Shown piece after piece: positions 53,421-64,000 of a DNA stretch of 64,000 nt. Below the pieces are notes generated by a model, which had not been told where the DNA came from, searched no databases, and was given only the letters and a program-made list of their open reading frames with translations. The translations under genes were made by a program, and so were the position numbers. Position 1 is the first letter of the stretch. Each line of letters opens with the position of its first letter. Source of the stretch: Rebecca billardiae RCC1528 (Eukaryota > Haptophyta); NCBI GenBank assembly GCA_965240325.2, contig OZ251226.1, positions 496,001 through 560,000 on the forward strand, in the 5' to 3' direction.

Positions 53421-53789
53421 TTACATGAGGAACCGATACGCAACCGCCGCACCGACGAGCACGATCGGCACGACCACGCCCATCATCGAGGAGCCGCCCG
53501 CGGCGGCGTCCTTGGCCGGCTTGGCCGGCTTCGCCTTCGACGGGTCGTACCCCTCGAGCTTGCCCACCTCAAACTTCTTGAGCTCCTTCCGCGCCTCCTC
53601 CGAGTGGCCGACGTCCTCAAAGTCTGTGGTCGCATCCTGCCCCGCGCGGTCAAGCATCACCTCCTCGCCACCGGGGTGGTCCTCAAGGTAGTTGGTGATG
53701 TCATACACAATCCCTTCGATGGTGAACCACGCATCCTTCTTCGTGTTGTGCTTCGCCACCTCCTCCTCGCTGATCAACTTATCGGCCAT
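53421..53789 (-). CDS. Tail-anchored cytochrome b5
   Basis: 122 residues from ATG 53789, single exon. The haem domain begins ISEEEVAKHNTKKDAWFTIE, continues VYDITNYLEDHPGGEE and DATTDFEDVGHSEEA. The two axial haem ligands are His38 in HPGG and His62 in GHS. A Lys/Pro/Ala linker and a C-terminal hydrophobic helix (MMGVVVPIVLVGAAVAYRF) anchor it, probably in the ER membrane. Cytochrome b5 passes electrons to desaturases, hydroxylases and P450s. The length is normal for the family. An upstream in-frame extension to 54119 exists but lacks b5 character and crosses AT-rich promoter-like sequence, so I reject it. Confidence 0.93.
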   Translation of the reverse strand: MADKLISEEEVAKHNTKKDAWFTIEGIVYDITNYLEDHPGGEEVMLDRAGQDATTDFEDVGHSEEARKELKKFEVGKLEGYDPSKAKPAKPAKDAAAGGSSMMGVVVPIVLVGAAVAYRFLM

Positions 53790-54306
53790 GATTGCGCGAC
53801 ACGCGGATCCGCAGATTCGGCGATCCACGCTGCAGAGATGGCGAGATGCGCCTCTCGGAACGCCAACGTTTGCGCCAGCATGGCTTTTTTGCCCCGCATC
53901 AAGGCTGCAGACTTTTTTATTCATTTCCAAAAAGTTTTTCATCACGTCGTGCGTGGCGGTGGGACTATCATAGGAAAGTGCCTGTGTCGTATTACTCGTA
54001 TTCATTATAAAAGATTCCCTCCAGCCGTTGAGTTGGTTGCAATGTGTGCCCCCGGCCACTATATGTAATACGAAAAACCAAGCCTGAAAGGTTCCACGTG
54101 GATACTGGTATGTGCGCAACCAGAATGCCCAGCGCCGCCGCCGCCATCAATCGAAAATCGCAGAGTCCAGACGCGCACCCCGCCAATCCACGTCGTGGCA
54201 CATCATCGCGATTCACGCGGTACGTGCTAGTAGCCTCGGCCGAGCGTTGGGACCGCGGCGGCGCGCGCCTGCGCGTGTGTCCGTGCGACCGAGTTTGAGC
54301 GGCCCA
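53790..54306. promoter_or_regulatory. Divergent promoter region between cytochrome b5 and ornithine decarboxylase genes
   Basis: 517 bp separate the two start codons. An AT-rich part at 53890-54110 includes TATTCATTATAAAAGATTCC near 54000, a TATA-like site on the + strand about 310 bp before the decarboxylase ATG. Shared control is plausible but unproven. Confidence 0.45.
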
Positions 54307-55955
54307 ATGCAGCGACGAGGCATCCTCCGAGTCCTCCGCCGCGCGGCCCACGGGCCGCTGCTCGCGTTCGGGTCGCCTTCTGCGCCCGCCGCCGGCGCGA
54401 TAGCGCGCAACGAGACGGCGTGGTCGTCGAGAGGAGGCGGCGTGCATACACCGACGGCGAGAGCGGCGGGAGCGGCGCCCGCGACGCACGGGCTGAGCAG
54501 CGTCGCGGCGTTGGACGCCGCGAACCACCACGCCGACCTGCCGCTCGCCTCCTTCGACTTTGCCGACGAGCCGGCGCGCAAGCAGGCGATGCGCGAGCAG
54601 CTGTACGGAGCGAGCGAGAGTGCCGCGGAGAGCGGCGAGTCGGCGGTGCTCCGCGTGATCCGCGAGCAAGTGGTCTCGGGACAGGAGAACGCCTTCGCCG
54701 TGTACGACCTCGCCGCCGTGCAGCAGCAGTTCCTCCGATGGCACGCCGTGCTGCCGCGCGTGATGCCGTTCTACGCCGTCAAGTGCAACCCCGACGAGCG
54801 CATCGTGGCGCTGCTCGCCGGGCTGGGCGCCGGGTTCGACTGCGCGAGCAAGGCGGAGATCGAGCTGGTCCAGAGCTTCGGCGTGGGCCCCGAGCAGGTC
54901 GTCTTCGCCAACCCGTGCAAGCAGCCCTCGCACGTCGCGCACGCCGCCGCGAGCGGCGTCGACCTCACGGTGTTTGACGGCCATGACGAGCTCGACAAGA
55001 TGGCTGCGTTGCAGCCGTCGGCGCGGCTGCTGCTGCGCATCCTCGTGGACGACTCGCAGGCGGTGTGCACGATGTCGCAGAAGTATGGGGCGCCGCTCTC
55101 GCAGGTCGCGGAGCTGCTCGCCCACGCCGACTCGCTCGGCCTGAACGTGGTCGGCATCAGCTTCCATGTTGGTGCGCGCGCGGATGCGCGCGCGCGCGTG
55201 GTGGCCCGTGTCCGCGCCGGGGCGTGCGAGCGCGCGCGCGCTCGCCGGGTGGCGGCGCGGCTCCATGCGCTGACACCCGCCCTCCCTGCCTGCCCGCCCA
55301 TGCGCCCATGCTCGCCTCGGCCGCCGCGCGCGCAGGCAGCGGCTCGCGCTCGGCGCAGCCGTTTGCGGACGCGGTGCACTCGGCGCGCCGCGCGTTTGAC
55401 ATCGCCGAGAGCATGGGCAAGCGCTTTGAGCTGCTCGACATTGGCGGCGGCTTCCCGGGCGAGGCGATGCACAAGGCGAGAGCAGGCACGCCCACCTTCG
55501 AGGAGATCGGCGAGCTCGTGCGCCCCGCCCTCGACTCGTTGTTCCCGGTCGAGTCTGGCGTGCGGCTGATCGCGGAGCCCGGCCGCTTCTTCGCCCACTC
55601 GGCCGCCACCCTGTGCACCAACGTGATTGGTCGCAAGGTGCACATGACGGGCCCGCTGCGCGGCCAGCCGATGTACTTCGTGAACGACGGGCTGTACGGC
55701 TCGTTTAATTGCGTGCTCTATGACCACGCCACCGTGCAGCCCTACGCGCTGCGCACCGCGGCCGCGGGAGTGCCCGCCGAGCCGTGCTCGGTCTGGGGCC
55801 CGACCTGCGACGGCCTCGACTGCATCACGCAGGAGGCGCGCCTGCCGCCGCTCAACATCGGCGACTGGATCAGATGGCCCAACATGGGCGCGTACACGTC
55901 GGCGGCAGGCTCGACCTTCAACGGCATGGAGCGATCGAGCAAGATCTACATCTGA
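54307..55955 (+). CDS. Ornithine decarboxylase
   Basis: Two exons, 54307-55171 and 55336-55955, joined in phase 1 across a GTGCGC...GCGCAG intron, give 494 residues. The PLP lysine lies in MPFYAVKCNPD (Lys159), the HVGSGS turn spans the splice, LDIGGGFPG and EPGRFF bind the cofactor phosphate, VNDGLYGSFNCVLYDH carries the substrate-binding Asp, and WGPTCDGLD holds the catalytic Cys (~446), with the closing NMGAYT-x-A-A-x-STFNG. These motifs are those of eukaryotic ODC, not arginine or diaminopimelate decarboxylase. It makes putrescine, the first step of polyamine synthesis, as a homodimer with shared active sites. About 90 residues precede the catalytic domain and could be a transit peptide or regulatory tail. 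Confidence 0.95.
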
Positions 55956-56817
55956 ATGTCGCCGCCTGCCGCCCGGCGGGTGCACTGGCTGGCGCCGGGC
56001 GGCGGCTGCGGTCGGTCCGACCCTCGTCGCCCCTGCTCGCGCGCTGCCGGCGCGGTGGCGCTGCTGCGTGCATCGCGGGTGCCCGCGCCCCATGCGAGCG
56101 CTCGGGCGACATGGCGGATACGCCTGAGCCGTCCCGCCGCGCATGGGGATGGCTGGGCCCGCCGTGCGCTCGGAGCCATGCGGGCGTGGCATACAGCGCG
56201 CGCAGCTGCTGCCACTGCTGCACGGACTCGGAGCGGTGTTGTGGTCACTCCTCCGGCTGCTCCGGAGGCAGCGGACTGGCCACTGCCGGCGTGACCGTCG
56301 CAGCCGTTTCGGACGTTCGGATCGGTCCGCTCGGATGCGCACGACACAGTACGCCTGACTCCGACCCAGCGCCGCCGGGCGGACACGCCGAGCACGCCGA
56401 GCTCGCACCGCCGCCCGGCGTGGGCGCCATAGCAGCTAGTTAGTACATCCGCAGATGCTGCCACTCCATAGGAGTGCTGCGTCGCTTGCGCAAATCAATG
56501 CGCTCCGAGGCGACAGTCCAATAATGTCTGCGATTGCCGCTATGGTCCGCGGACCCTACTGCCTACACGGATTATTTACTTATAATCAATACAGTGTACT
56601 CAGAATAATAAGAATAAGTAGAGACGCACACAGCTCAGGCAGCAGGCGAGATTGACGCCCGCCAACTGTCACCGCCCACGAAGCCGTCGCCGATGGTAGC
56701 GCGCCGCCGGAAGATTCGTCGTTCAGCAGCCGTCCGGCCTGCGAGGCCTGGATGACGAGGGCTGCGGCCGCCTCGCGGCGCGCCAGCGCCCGTCGTCCTC
56801 GCCCCACGGCCCACCGT

Positions 56818-56820
<3 letters not shown>

Positions 56821-56912
<92 letters not shown>
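56821..56912. repeat. (CT)46 microsatellite
   Basis: An uninterrupted 92-bp CT run, the longest pure dinucleotide tract of that type in the window. Such homopurine-homopyrimidine mirror repeats can form triplex DNA. Confidence 0.97.
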
Positions 56913-56913
<1 letters not shown>

Positions 56914-57195
56914 GCTACAATTAATTTCGATGGCATGCACTGCTGATGCTACGACCGGCGCGGATCGACGACTACTGATGTTTATGTAGTTATCGACCTG
57001 ATTCATATTGTCGCGGGCAGTCAGGGGCGTTGCGCCAGCTGGACAAAACACGCTTCCGGTATTTGATGGTCCTTTGGTTCCGGTTCTTTTCAGATCTCGA
57101 TTTTCAAAAAGAAATCTTCCGCGCTCTACCACCTTGTAACTAACTACAATTTTCTATCTACTGTCTATCTATATGTCGATATCGATATCGATGAT

Positions 57196-57271
57196 ATCTA
57201 TATCTATCTATCTATCTATCATCTATCTATCTATCATCTATCTATCTATCATCTATCTATCTATCTATCTA

Positions 57272-57354
<83 letters not shown>
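57196..57354. repeat. Compound (TATC)n-(GT)37 microsatellite
   Basis: Interrupted TATC repeats run from about 57196 to 57280 and pass directly into 37 uninterrupted GT units (57281-57354). ATCGATATCGATGATATC-type sequence precedes it. Confidence 0.96.
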
Positions 57355-57357
<3 letters not shown>

Positions 57358-60284
57358 TTACCCACCACATCAGCGTCGTGTTTTTACGAAGCCTGGGTCC
57401 CTCGCGCTTGTCCAGCTGGCGCAACGCTCCGCTCGATCGTCGACAAGTCGGCGTTGGTGCTGCAGAGCTCCGCCTGCCACCGCGATAGAAATAGCTTGTG
57501 CGCGACTTGAGCTGCTGCAGTGCGATCCACCTGCGCTGCGCAGCCGAGTCGCATGGGCCTGCTGCGCCCTGATCAGGGGCGAGGGTGCAAGACCGGAATC
57601 CGGATGGCAGACGGCCGTCTCAGCCGCTGGGCCCTTTCGCCACTGGCGGGCGGTCCGGCGGTGATGTAGTCGTCCCCGTGTGCCCTGCACGGCAGCGTGC
57701 GCGCTTGCCGCTCTGCTCAGCTGGCTTGCGTCCGCCTGATAGTGCAGACTAGCTTACTATGAGACCAGTTCCAATAAATTAAGTGAGCGCTCCAACGTAT
57801 TTAATGAACGAGTCTATGATAATAAGCCCCGATATGATGCCTCATGCCTCATCTGGCATCAGCCTGGCCTAGCGCCAGGATGAGGACAGCAGCAGTTCTG
57901 TCGTTGACTCGCTGCCATAGATATAGCAGCTGCAGTACGATATGATGGTGACTCCGCCACATTCAACACACACTCCGCTGTATACGTAAATAGCGGCGCT
58001 GGCGCGCCCACACTTATGCTGATGGCGCTGCCTGCGACGCTCGCTTGCGAGGAGGCGTGGGACAAACGAGCTCGGCGCGCTCCGCCTCCCCTGCTGGCTC
58101 GGCGAGCGACGGAGCCGATGGCTCAGGCAACTGCCTGACATTGGTTCTCTGCCTGCTGCAAGAGCCGAGCCGCGCGACTTTGACGTGCGCCCTGCCGCGC
58201 GCCCGCGTTTTGCCCGGCGGACGTGGTGAACTCACACTTCACAGTCACTGTTCGGCTCGGCCGGTGCGGCTGCAGATGAGTAAGTTACCACGAGTCTTCG
58301 GTCGTTATCACCACAGTTCACCAACAACAAGAGACGCACAAAGCTCAGGCAGGCGAGATGGACGCACTCAGTAGGTAGGAGTGACGACTGTTGTCACGCC
58401 GTCTGCCCCAGCCTGAAGCTGTGAAGCCGCCCGGTGCTGCCGTGCTGCTCACCCGAATGCCTCATCACTCTACTGTAACTACAGCTCGGGCAGATTGAGG
58501 GTGCGCAAGCGCAGTCCTCCTGTCCTTGGCCAGTCGGACTCTCGGAGTGGGCCACTCGTTCGGACTGCCGCTGCAGGCGCGCCTGGCTGGTACTCTCCGC
58601 CATCGCACTCGCTTCACGCGGGCTCACGCCGAGTACAAGTAACGATGGCGGTGCAGCCACTGGGCGCAGGAATTTCGGGTGGGGATTTTCTTTTCCGAAT
58701 ATGTTGGTGATGCCGTCAGAGCACCACCAACCTCTGCCGCTGGCGGCTGCGCTGACAGCGCGCTGGGCGGCGCTGGAGGGGCGAGATGGGTGCCGACTGC
58801 GCGCCCTCCTGCGGTAGTTGCGTGCCCGCGAAGGCGGTGCGCGTGGTTGAGCGCGGCTGAAGAGCAGCCATTTGCGTCGTTCCACCGCTCGCCGTTCGGA
58901 ATCACTGCATCCGCCGCGCCTCAGGCCATCGCGTGCGCCGCACCAACAAGGAAGTTGTGTGCATTCCTCGGCTGACTGCACGCGTGCCGCGAGCAGCGGC
59001 GTCGGCGTCCGGCACTTGGTTGCAATGGGCAATGTCCAGGTAGTTTATGCACGCGTCATCGCTCGTCACAGTACGCTGCCTGGCATACGCATCTGCACGG
59101 GTCACACAGCCGTCAAAAGGCATGGTCGAGCATCACGCAGCGGTTGGCATCGACCTACGGCGAGGGTCGTGTGAGCATGAAAAGCACTGACATGCGCCCT
59201 TCTGGATAGTGATGTAGTGAGCACATTCCCGCGTGAAAGGAGCGCGCGCCATTCAGGCACCGGAAGCGGCGTCGGGGCTGGATGCTCACGTCTTAGGCAG
59301 GCTGATGCTGCCTTCCGGCTGCACGGGTGCGTCTGATCAAGGCTGACCGTGTGTGCACGATGCGCACCGTCAAGTTCGACACGAACGTCCAGACGTGAGC
59401 TACTGCTGGACAAGGTAGTATACACACATTCATACACGCGCCGTGTCATCCGAGGAGGCACATACACGCAGGCCATCATGGGCCTCGTTCAGGTATATTC
59501 TGCATCAGCACGCATGCATGCACGTACTAGCTCGGGCCAAGATTGACGTCGGAGCACGAGTCAGGGAGTTCAATGCCGGGGCAGAGCTGGACAGCGGTCA
59601 CGTGTGTGGCCACTCCGCGCGAGCGCACATGCTCCGCGTCACCGCATATCAGCATGGCGTGCGCTGCAACGTCATCGTCGGGCCAGAGCGCTTGTTCGAC
59701 CAATCGGCTCGTATGAATGATGCAATCAGCACACCTGAACGCAGCTGTTCGGACCCGCGCTCATGCGCGGCGGCGCAAGGTAGCGCAGTGCGTACAGCGT
59801 AGGCCTCGCCGCGCGGAAGCGCATGCTCCGTGTGTGTCTCGCCTCGCATGGCGCACGCGGGCGAGGCTGGCCGTGTGGCGGTGTGCACAGACAAGTGCTG
59901 GCCCGAGGCAAGTACAGCCGAATGCGATGCGCGGCGCGAAGCGGCGAATGGCACTTCAGCACGACTGCCCAGCCTAGCTCGCCGGCTCTGCGCTCGCGGG
60001 ATCGTCCACACGCACGGGAGCGCGGCGCCGTCGCCCGCTCCCCCGAGACGCGCGCGTCCGCCGCGCAGCGCGCGGCTGAATAAATGCAAGGCGGAAATAA
60101 AAAGCGCGCCGATTTTCTGATTTCTCCGACCCTGGGTGCCGTGTCCCCAGTGGGGTCCGGGTGCGCGCAGATCTAGAGACGGCCACTGGTCGAGTGGTGT
60201 GCGTCAAAATCAAGAAAGGGCTGCAAGGCAAGGGCACAGCCCCGGGCCCGCCTGCATTGTGCACAGGCCGCCGGCCAGTCGCCG

Positions 60285-62480
60285 ATGGGGCCCGTGGTGC
60301 AGAGCATCGAGGTGAGCGCCCCGGAAAGCCGGCACGACCACTTCGGCCTCTTCGCGTACACGACCTACCTACTGCGCGTCCAGCTCGCCGACGGGCGCAC
60401 ATGCGGCGCGCGCCGGCGGTACCGCGATTTTGACTTCCTGACGCGCGAGCTGCTGAAGCGGTATGCTGGGCTGCTGTGCCCGCCGCTGCCGGGCAAGCAG
60501 GCGTTCGGCCGGACGCGCATACCGTTCGTCCAGCAGCGCATGCGCGGGCTGCAGCTCTTCTTCGCGCGTCTCGCCGCGCACCCGACCCTCGCGCGCGACT
60601 CGCTGCTCCACTCACTGCTGAGCGTGCCCGGCGCGCCCTCGTGGGAGCAGTCGGTCCGGATGGTGGCGGCGGAGACGCGCGTGGAGAACGGCGGGCTGGA
60701 GCACTGGGACGCGCAGCTCGGCGCGTGCGAGCCGTGCACCGACGGCGAGCAGGTCGCGCTGCTGCTCACGGCGGTCGGCAAGGAGCTGGACGAGGCCGAG
60801 CGCGTGTTGCGATCGGTCGTCCATGCGACCGCGATGGTTGTAGGGGCGAGCCGCTCGTTTGGGGCGGCGCTGGGCGGGCTGCGCGTGGCGTGCAAGTCGT
60901 GGGAGAACACCGAGCGCGTGCACCTCATCAAGCACCTCTCCTCCGCCGGCTCGTCCCACGGCGCCGCGCTCGCAGCTTCGGCAGCGGCTGGCGGCGCCGG
61001 CGGCGCCGGCAGCACCGCCCCTGCCACGCCGCGCGAGCTGAGCCGACCCGTCGACCCGATGGTCTCGCTGCTCGAGTGCCTCGGGCAGCAGCTCGGCGCG
61101 GAGGAGCGGCTGCTGCGGCTCTGCCCCGCCGCCGTGCACCACCTCCTCGCCGATGCGCTCGCGTTCGAGCAGCGGCAGCTCGGCTCCATGCGCGCAGCGC
61201 TCGAGCGGCGCGCGCGCGCCGCGGCCGCTGTGACGGACGCGCGCCGCGCTGCGGAGACGGCGCAGCTCAAGGGGGAGGAGGCGGCAGCGACGGAGCGGCG
61301 CCGCGCGGAGGCCGCGACCGCGCTCGAGCGCATGGACCGCGCGCTGCTCCACCTCGAGCTCCCGCGCGCCGCCCGCCACCGCGTGCAGACCATGTACGTT
61401 GTCACCGCCCAGCTCGCCGCCCTGCGGCAGGCGGCGGCGCGCCGCGCTGAGGTGAGCGCCGCGGCGTTCTTCGCACAGTGCGCGCACCTCGGGGCGACGC
61501 CGGCGGCGGCGGCGGCGGCGAGCGGGGCCGTCGCCCATCCCGCCGCCGACGACGCCGACGCGCTGCGCTCCGGAGCGCTCGCGGAGCTCCGCGCGCTTGG
61601 CATCGAGACGGAAGCGCTTGAGCCGCCGCCGCCAAGCGCGGTGCTCGCGGCGGGCGGCGCGGTGCCGCCGGGCCTCACCCGGACCTCCTCTGGCAGCGGC
61701 ACGGCGCACACGCGGCACTCGGGCGGCAAGCGGCGCGCGCGGCACGCCGCCTCGTCCGCGAGCTCGGGCGACGCCGAGATGCTCAGCAGCGCCGCGTACG
61801 CCGCGCACGCAAGCCCGGCCGCGAGCGTCGTCGCGGTGGAGGCGCGGCCGGAGCGCGCGCACGGACGTCGCAGCAGCCACTCGGCGGGGCCGGGCAAGGG
61901 CTCGGGCTCGCGGCGCGAGTCGTTGCGCGAGCACGCGGTCGAGCACGCGCACACGCCTCCCGCCGCGTCGGCCGCGGCCGAGCCGCCACCGGCTTCACCG
62001 CTGCCGCCGCCGCCGCCGCCGCCGCCGCCTGTTGCCGTGCCCTCGCCTGCGCGCCGCCCCTCGGCTGCGCCACCCTCCGTCGCCGCGCAGGCGGCGGCCG
62101 CCGCCTCGCGACGCAGCTCGGTGACAAAGCTCGCCGACGACGTGGACAGCGTGAAGCGCGGCCCGGCCTCCCTCGCGCTCTCCGCCGCGACGACGGATGA
62201 GCTCGGCTCGGCGTTCGGCACCTCCGCGTCCTCGTCGCCGACGCCGTCGACGGCCGGCGCGCTGCATGGCGTGTTTCCGTCCAGCTCTGCGTCCGTGGTG
62301 GTGCCGGCGCCGACTGTGGCCTCGGGCTCGGCGCACGCGGCGCAGAGCCCGGCAAGCTGCGCTTCGCCCGCCCCCGGGGCGGGATCAGCTCGGCGCGAAT
62401 CCTCGCAGGGCGACCTGTTCTCCGCTATCGCAGCGCGCCGACGTGCGCTCCTCATCGATGACGATAACGCTGCGGACTGA
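60285..62480 (+). CDS. Sorting nexin with PX domain and BAR-like helical region
   Basis: A single-exon 731-residue protein. Residues ~1-125 form a PX phosphoinositide-binding domain: Y-x-L-R-V-Q-L-A-D-G-R, then RRYRDFDFLTRELLKRYAGL with the basic RRY-x-D-F signature, the PPLPGK loop, and FVQQRMRGLQLFFARLAAHP with the Arg typical of PtdIns3P binders. Residues ~140-440 are long helices in the position of a BAR domain of SNX1/2/4/7-type proteins, but with Ala/Gly insertions. A low-complexity Ser/Pro/Ala tail with a polyproline run follows. Such proteins bend endosomal membranes and sort cargo. Upstream stops and the PX start at residue ~5 support the ATG at 60285. Confidence 0.87.
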   Translation: MGPVVQSIEVSAPESRHDHFGLFAYTTYLLRVQLADGRTCGARRRYRDFDFLTRELLKRYAGLLCPPLPGKQAFGRTRIPFVQQRMRGLQLFFARLAAHPTLARDSLLHSLLSVPGAPSWEQSVRMVAAETRVENGGLEHWDAQLGACEPCTDGEQVALLLTAVGKELDEAERVLRSVVHATAMVVGASRSFGAALGGLRVACKSWENTERVHLIKHLSSAGSSHGAALAASAAAGGAGGAGSTAPATPRELSRPVDPMVSLLECLGQQLGAEERLLRLCPAAVHHLLADALAFEQRQLGSMRAALERRARAAAAVTDARRAAETAQLKGEEAAATERRRAEAATALERMDRALLHLELPRAARHRVQTMYVVTAQLAALRQAAARRAEVSAAAFFAQCAHLGATPAAAAAASGAVAHPAADDADALRSGALAELRALGIETEALEPPPPSAVLAAGGAVPPGLTRTSSGSGTAHTRHSGGKRRARHAASSASSGDAEMLSSAAYAAHASPAASVVAVEARPERAHGRRSSHSAGPGKGSGSRRESLREHAVEHAHTPPAASAAAEPPPASPLPPPPPPPPPVAVPSPARRPSAAPPSVAAQAAAAASRRSSVTKLADDVDSVKRGPASLALSAATTDELGSAFGTSASSSPTPSTAGALHGVFPSSSASVVVPAPTVASGSAHAAQSPASCASPAPGAGSARRESSQGDLFSAIAARRRALLIDDDNAAD

Positions 62481-63237
62481 GGCTGAGCCTCCGCAGCGAC
62501 TCACTGATACGACTCAGCACTGATATTATGGCCCGCGGTGCAGGGCGGAGCGCGCAGCGTGGAGCCCGCACCAGCGGGCCCGAACAACGTTTCAAAAAGA
62601 TCTTTGATCAAGAAAAAAGGGACGGGGGACGATTTTCATGGCTGGAGGAGACCGAGTTTCGAATTTTGAGACCCTCTCTAACATGCATCACGGCCGAAAA
62701 AGGTCGCGCCCACGGCAAGTTCATAGTAAAGCGTGGAGTGACGCCCGTCCAAAAAACTTCACGCCCTTTAGGATCCCTAACGTAACGAACCGTTACAAGC
62801 GATTTTTCCGGCCAATGAGATTGCAGCAAGGTCCAAGGAGCGATGACGTATCTAGATGGAGATTGCCGCGAACCGATGTGACCATGTACGTCCCTTGAAT
62901 CAGTTGAATCAACTATTCAATCGCGCCGTGTCTGTATCAGGAGCCGACGAGGCAAGGGTCAGTAGCCGATGGGCCAACCTCGGCGAATCTCAATACTATC
63001 TGACACGAGTTGAGCCGGCTGCCCAGCAAAGCCAAACCTTGGTTGCCGCGGCTGCGGCGAGACTCACTGGCTCCGCGAGAGGGGGCGAGCCGCACGAGCG
63101 ACCGACGGGTGAGGACGGCGATGGGCACGTGCGCGCGGCGAGTTGCGCCTGGAGCGCGCGGCTGCGGCGGGTCCCGACTGCCGTCGACATCGCGTTCGTG
63201 CCCCCGCTCACTCCGCGCGCCCCCGCCGCCCCGTGTC

Positions 63238-63307
63238 GATGCCTGCGCGCGGCCGCGCGCCGGTCGGCGCCGGATGCCTGCGCGCGGCCGCGCGCCGGTC
63301 GGCGCCG
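63238..63307. repeat. Two tandem 35-bp repeats
   Basis: GATGCCTGCGCGCGGCCGCG... occurs at 63238-63272 and immediately again at 63273-63307, apparently without change. Confidence 0.85.
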
Positions 63308-63682
63308 GGGCGCCCCGGCCGCGCCGCGGCAGCCGCCCTGTATTCGGGCTCTCGCAAGCTCGGGGGCAGCGGCGCCTGGTGCCGGACTGATCGATCTCTG
63401 AGTCTTCGACTTCACCACGCGCCGCCCTTGCCATGCCTTTCCGGGGAGCGCCGACGATCCGAGTCCATCGTCGACGGTCGACTCTGAGCGAGGGCTACGC
63501 CTCGGAACTGAACGGTACTCTACGAGGAGGACGAGCTGCGCGGGCGACGGTGGTGCGTGACGTCCCCAGAGCTGGCTGTGCCTCTGCAACGCGTGCCGAG
63601 CCTGATCGAGGTGTGTCAGCCCGTGCACGCGCGGCGTGCGCGAACGATCCGTGACTGGTGCCCAGTCGCACCTCCGACCTCG

Positions 63683-63994
63683 GCACCGTGCTCCCTCGGG
63701 CTGTCAGCTCCGCGTGGCCTGGCGTGCACGTCGAGTTGCGCTCATGCGTCGATCACGCCTCGCGCCCGCCTGTCGGCCGTCGCGCAGGCGCTGGTCGAAC
63801 CCTACTCGGACCAGTGCAAATCATCTAACTATCCTGGCGCTCGGCCGGTGCGCGGTGACCCGCGGCGGGACAGCGGTCAGTCAGCAGCAGCGGCCCGAAC
63901 GAATCCGCGGCCCCGCACCGTGCTCCCTGGCTGTCAGCTTCGCGTGGCCTGGCGTGCACGTGGAGTCGCGCTCATGCGTCGATCACGCCTCGTC
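63683..63994. repeat. Direct repeat of ~80 bp, copies 232 bp apart
   Basis: GCACCGTGCTCCCT...GCGTGGCCTGGCGTGCACGT...CTCATGCGTCGATCACGCCT occurs at 63683-63762 and again at 63915-63992, with a few substitutions and a 2-base indel. The second copy nearly reaches the window edge, so the array may continue. Confidence 0.85.
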
Positions 63995-64000
63995 GCATCC

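Larger units (their letters stand above)
56622..58363. repeat. Dispersed ~35-bp direct repeat (two copies)
   Basis: AGAGACGCACACAGCTCAGG at about 56622 and AGAGACGCACAAAGCTCAGG at about 58327 are both followed by a CAGGCGAGAT sequence, 1.7 kb apart. They may be remnants of a dispersed element; no longer homology is visible between them. Confidence 0.5.
55956..60284. other. 4.3-kb intergenic region with microsatellites
   Basis: No gene recognised. It holds long CT, TATC and GT microsatellites (56821-57354) and a ~35-bp dispersed repeat at about 56622 and 58327. ORFs over 100 codons occur near 58394-59032 and 59649-60089 but show no domain and conflict with each other. The last ~300 bp should hold the sorting nexin promoter. 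Confidence 0.45.
62481..64000. other. 3' end of the window: no gene recognised, short repeats
   Basis: A patch of lower GC at 62585-62900 follows the sorting nexin stop. ORFs overlap on both strands without recognisable domains. Two sets of short direct repeats are listed separately. A partial gene running off the right edge cannot be excluded. Confidence 0.4.

Noticed and set aside
53790-54119. Longer N terminus for cytochrome b5
   Set aside because: The upstream in-frame extension crosses AT-rich, promoter-like sequence and lacks any targeting or b5 character; the ATG at 53789 gives the standard family start.
57173-57664. A 163-codon ORF starting in repeats
   Set aside because: Most of it is translated TATC and GT microsatellite.

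Overview
The window is eukaryotic nuclear DNA from a very GC-rich, intron-containing organism, most likely a microalga. The signs are spliced genes with short introns (85 to 459 bp), mostly GTGCGC-type donors, very Ala/Arg/Pro-rich proteins, Ser-Pro-Pro-Pro wall-type tracts, a thioredoxin/Erv41-46 fusion like plant PDI-C, a B3 DNA-binding domain, plant-Shaker-type channel modules and EsV-1-7 cysteine repeats. A haptophyte is my best guess and a chlorophyte or stramenopile is possible; this is inference from gene content and style only. High GC keeps all six frames open, so most long ORFs are antisense or out-of-frame shadows. I chose gene models by protein motifs, splice sites and exact phase agreement.

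Layout. 1-8772 (+): 5'-truncated giant Ala-rich scaffold (CEP350-like guess), three exons. 8773-11492: no recognisable gene. 11493-12048 (+): thioredoxin-like gene with an unusual C-x3-C site. 12801-13059 (-): tiny TMA7-like gene, divergent from a 118-aa unknown at 13362-13718 (+). 14423-15700 (+): nine perfect EsV-1-7 repeats. 16056-17201 (-): B3 + ELM2 + SANT regulator, divergent from a TrhO-type tRNA hydroxylase at 17395-19026 (+). 19469-21891 (+): four-exon PDI-C. About 22055-24256: two adjoining foldback repeats with 422- and 426-bp arms, bounded by a 7-bp direct repeat, interpreted as a non-autonomous transposon.

24378-33976 (-): six-exon gene for a 2,933-aa protein carrying two complete plant-Shaker-like channel modules, each with a CNBD-like domain and ankyrin repeats, in one chain. 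34448-51554 (-): three-exon gene for a 5,580-aa membrane protein with signal peptide, NIDO-like, cohesin-like and Ig-like (BIG/TMEM132-type) ectodomain, a dockerin-like motif, polyproline stalks, many membrane segments and a coiled-coil tail. 51744-52733 (-): PhyH-type dioxygenase. 53421-53789 (-): tail-anchored cytochrome b5, divergent from ornithine decarboxylase at 54307-55955 (+). 55956-60284: intergenic with long CT, TATC and GT microsatellites. 60285-62480 (+): PX-domain sorting nexin. 62481-64000: short direct repeats, no gene recognised.

The genes do not form an operon or obvious pathway; this is ordinary eukaryotic chromosome. The items most worth following are the two-domain channel, the giant cohesin/Ig-like protein, the B3-ELM2-SANT fusion, the EsV-1-7 array and the composite foldback element.
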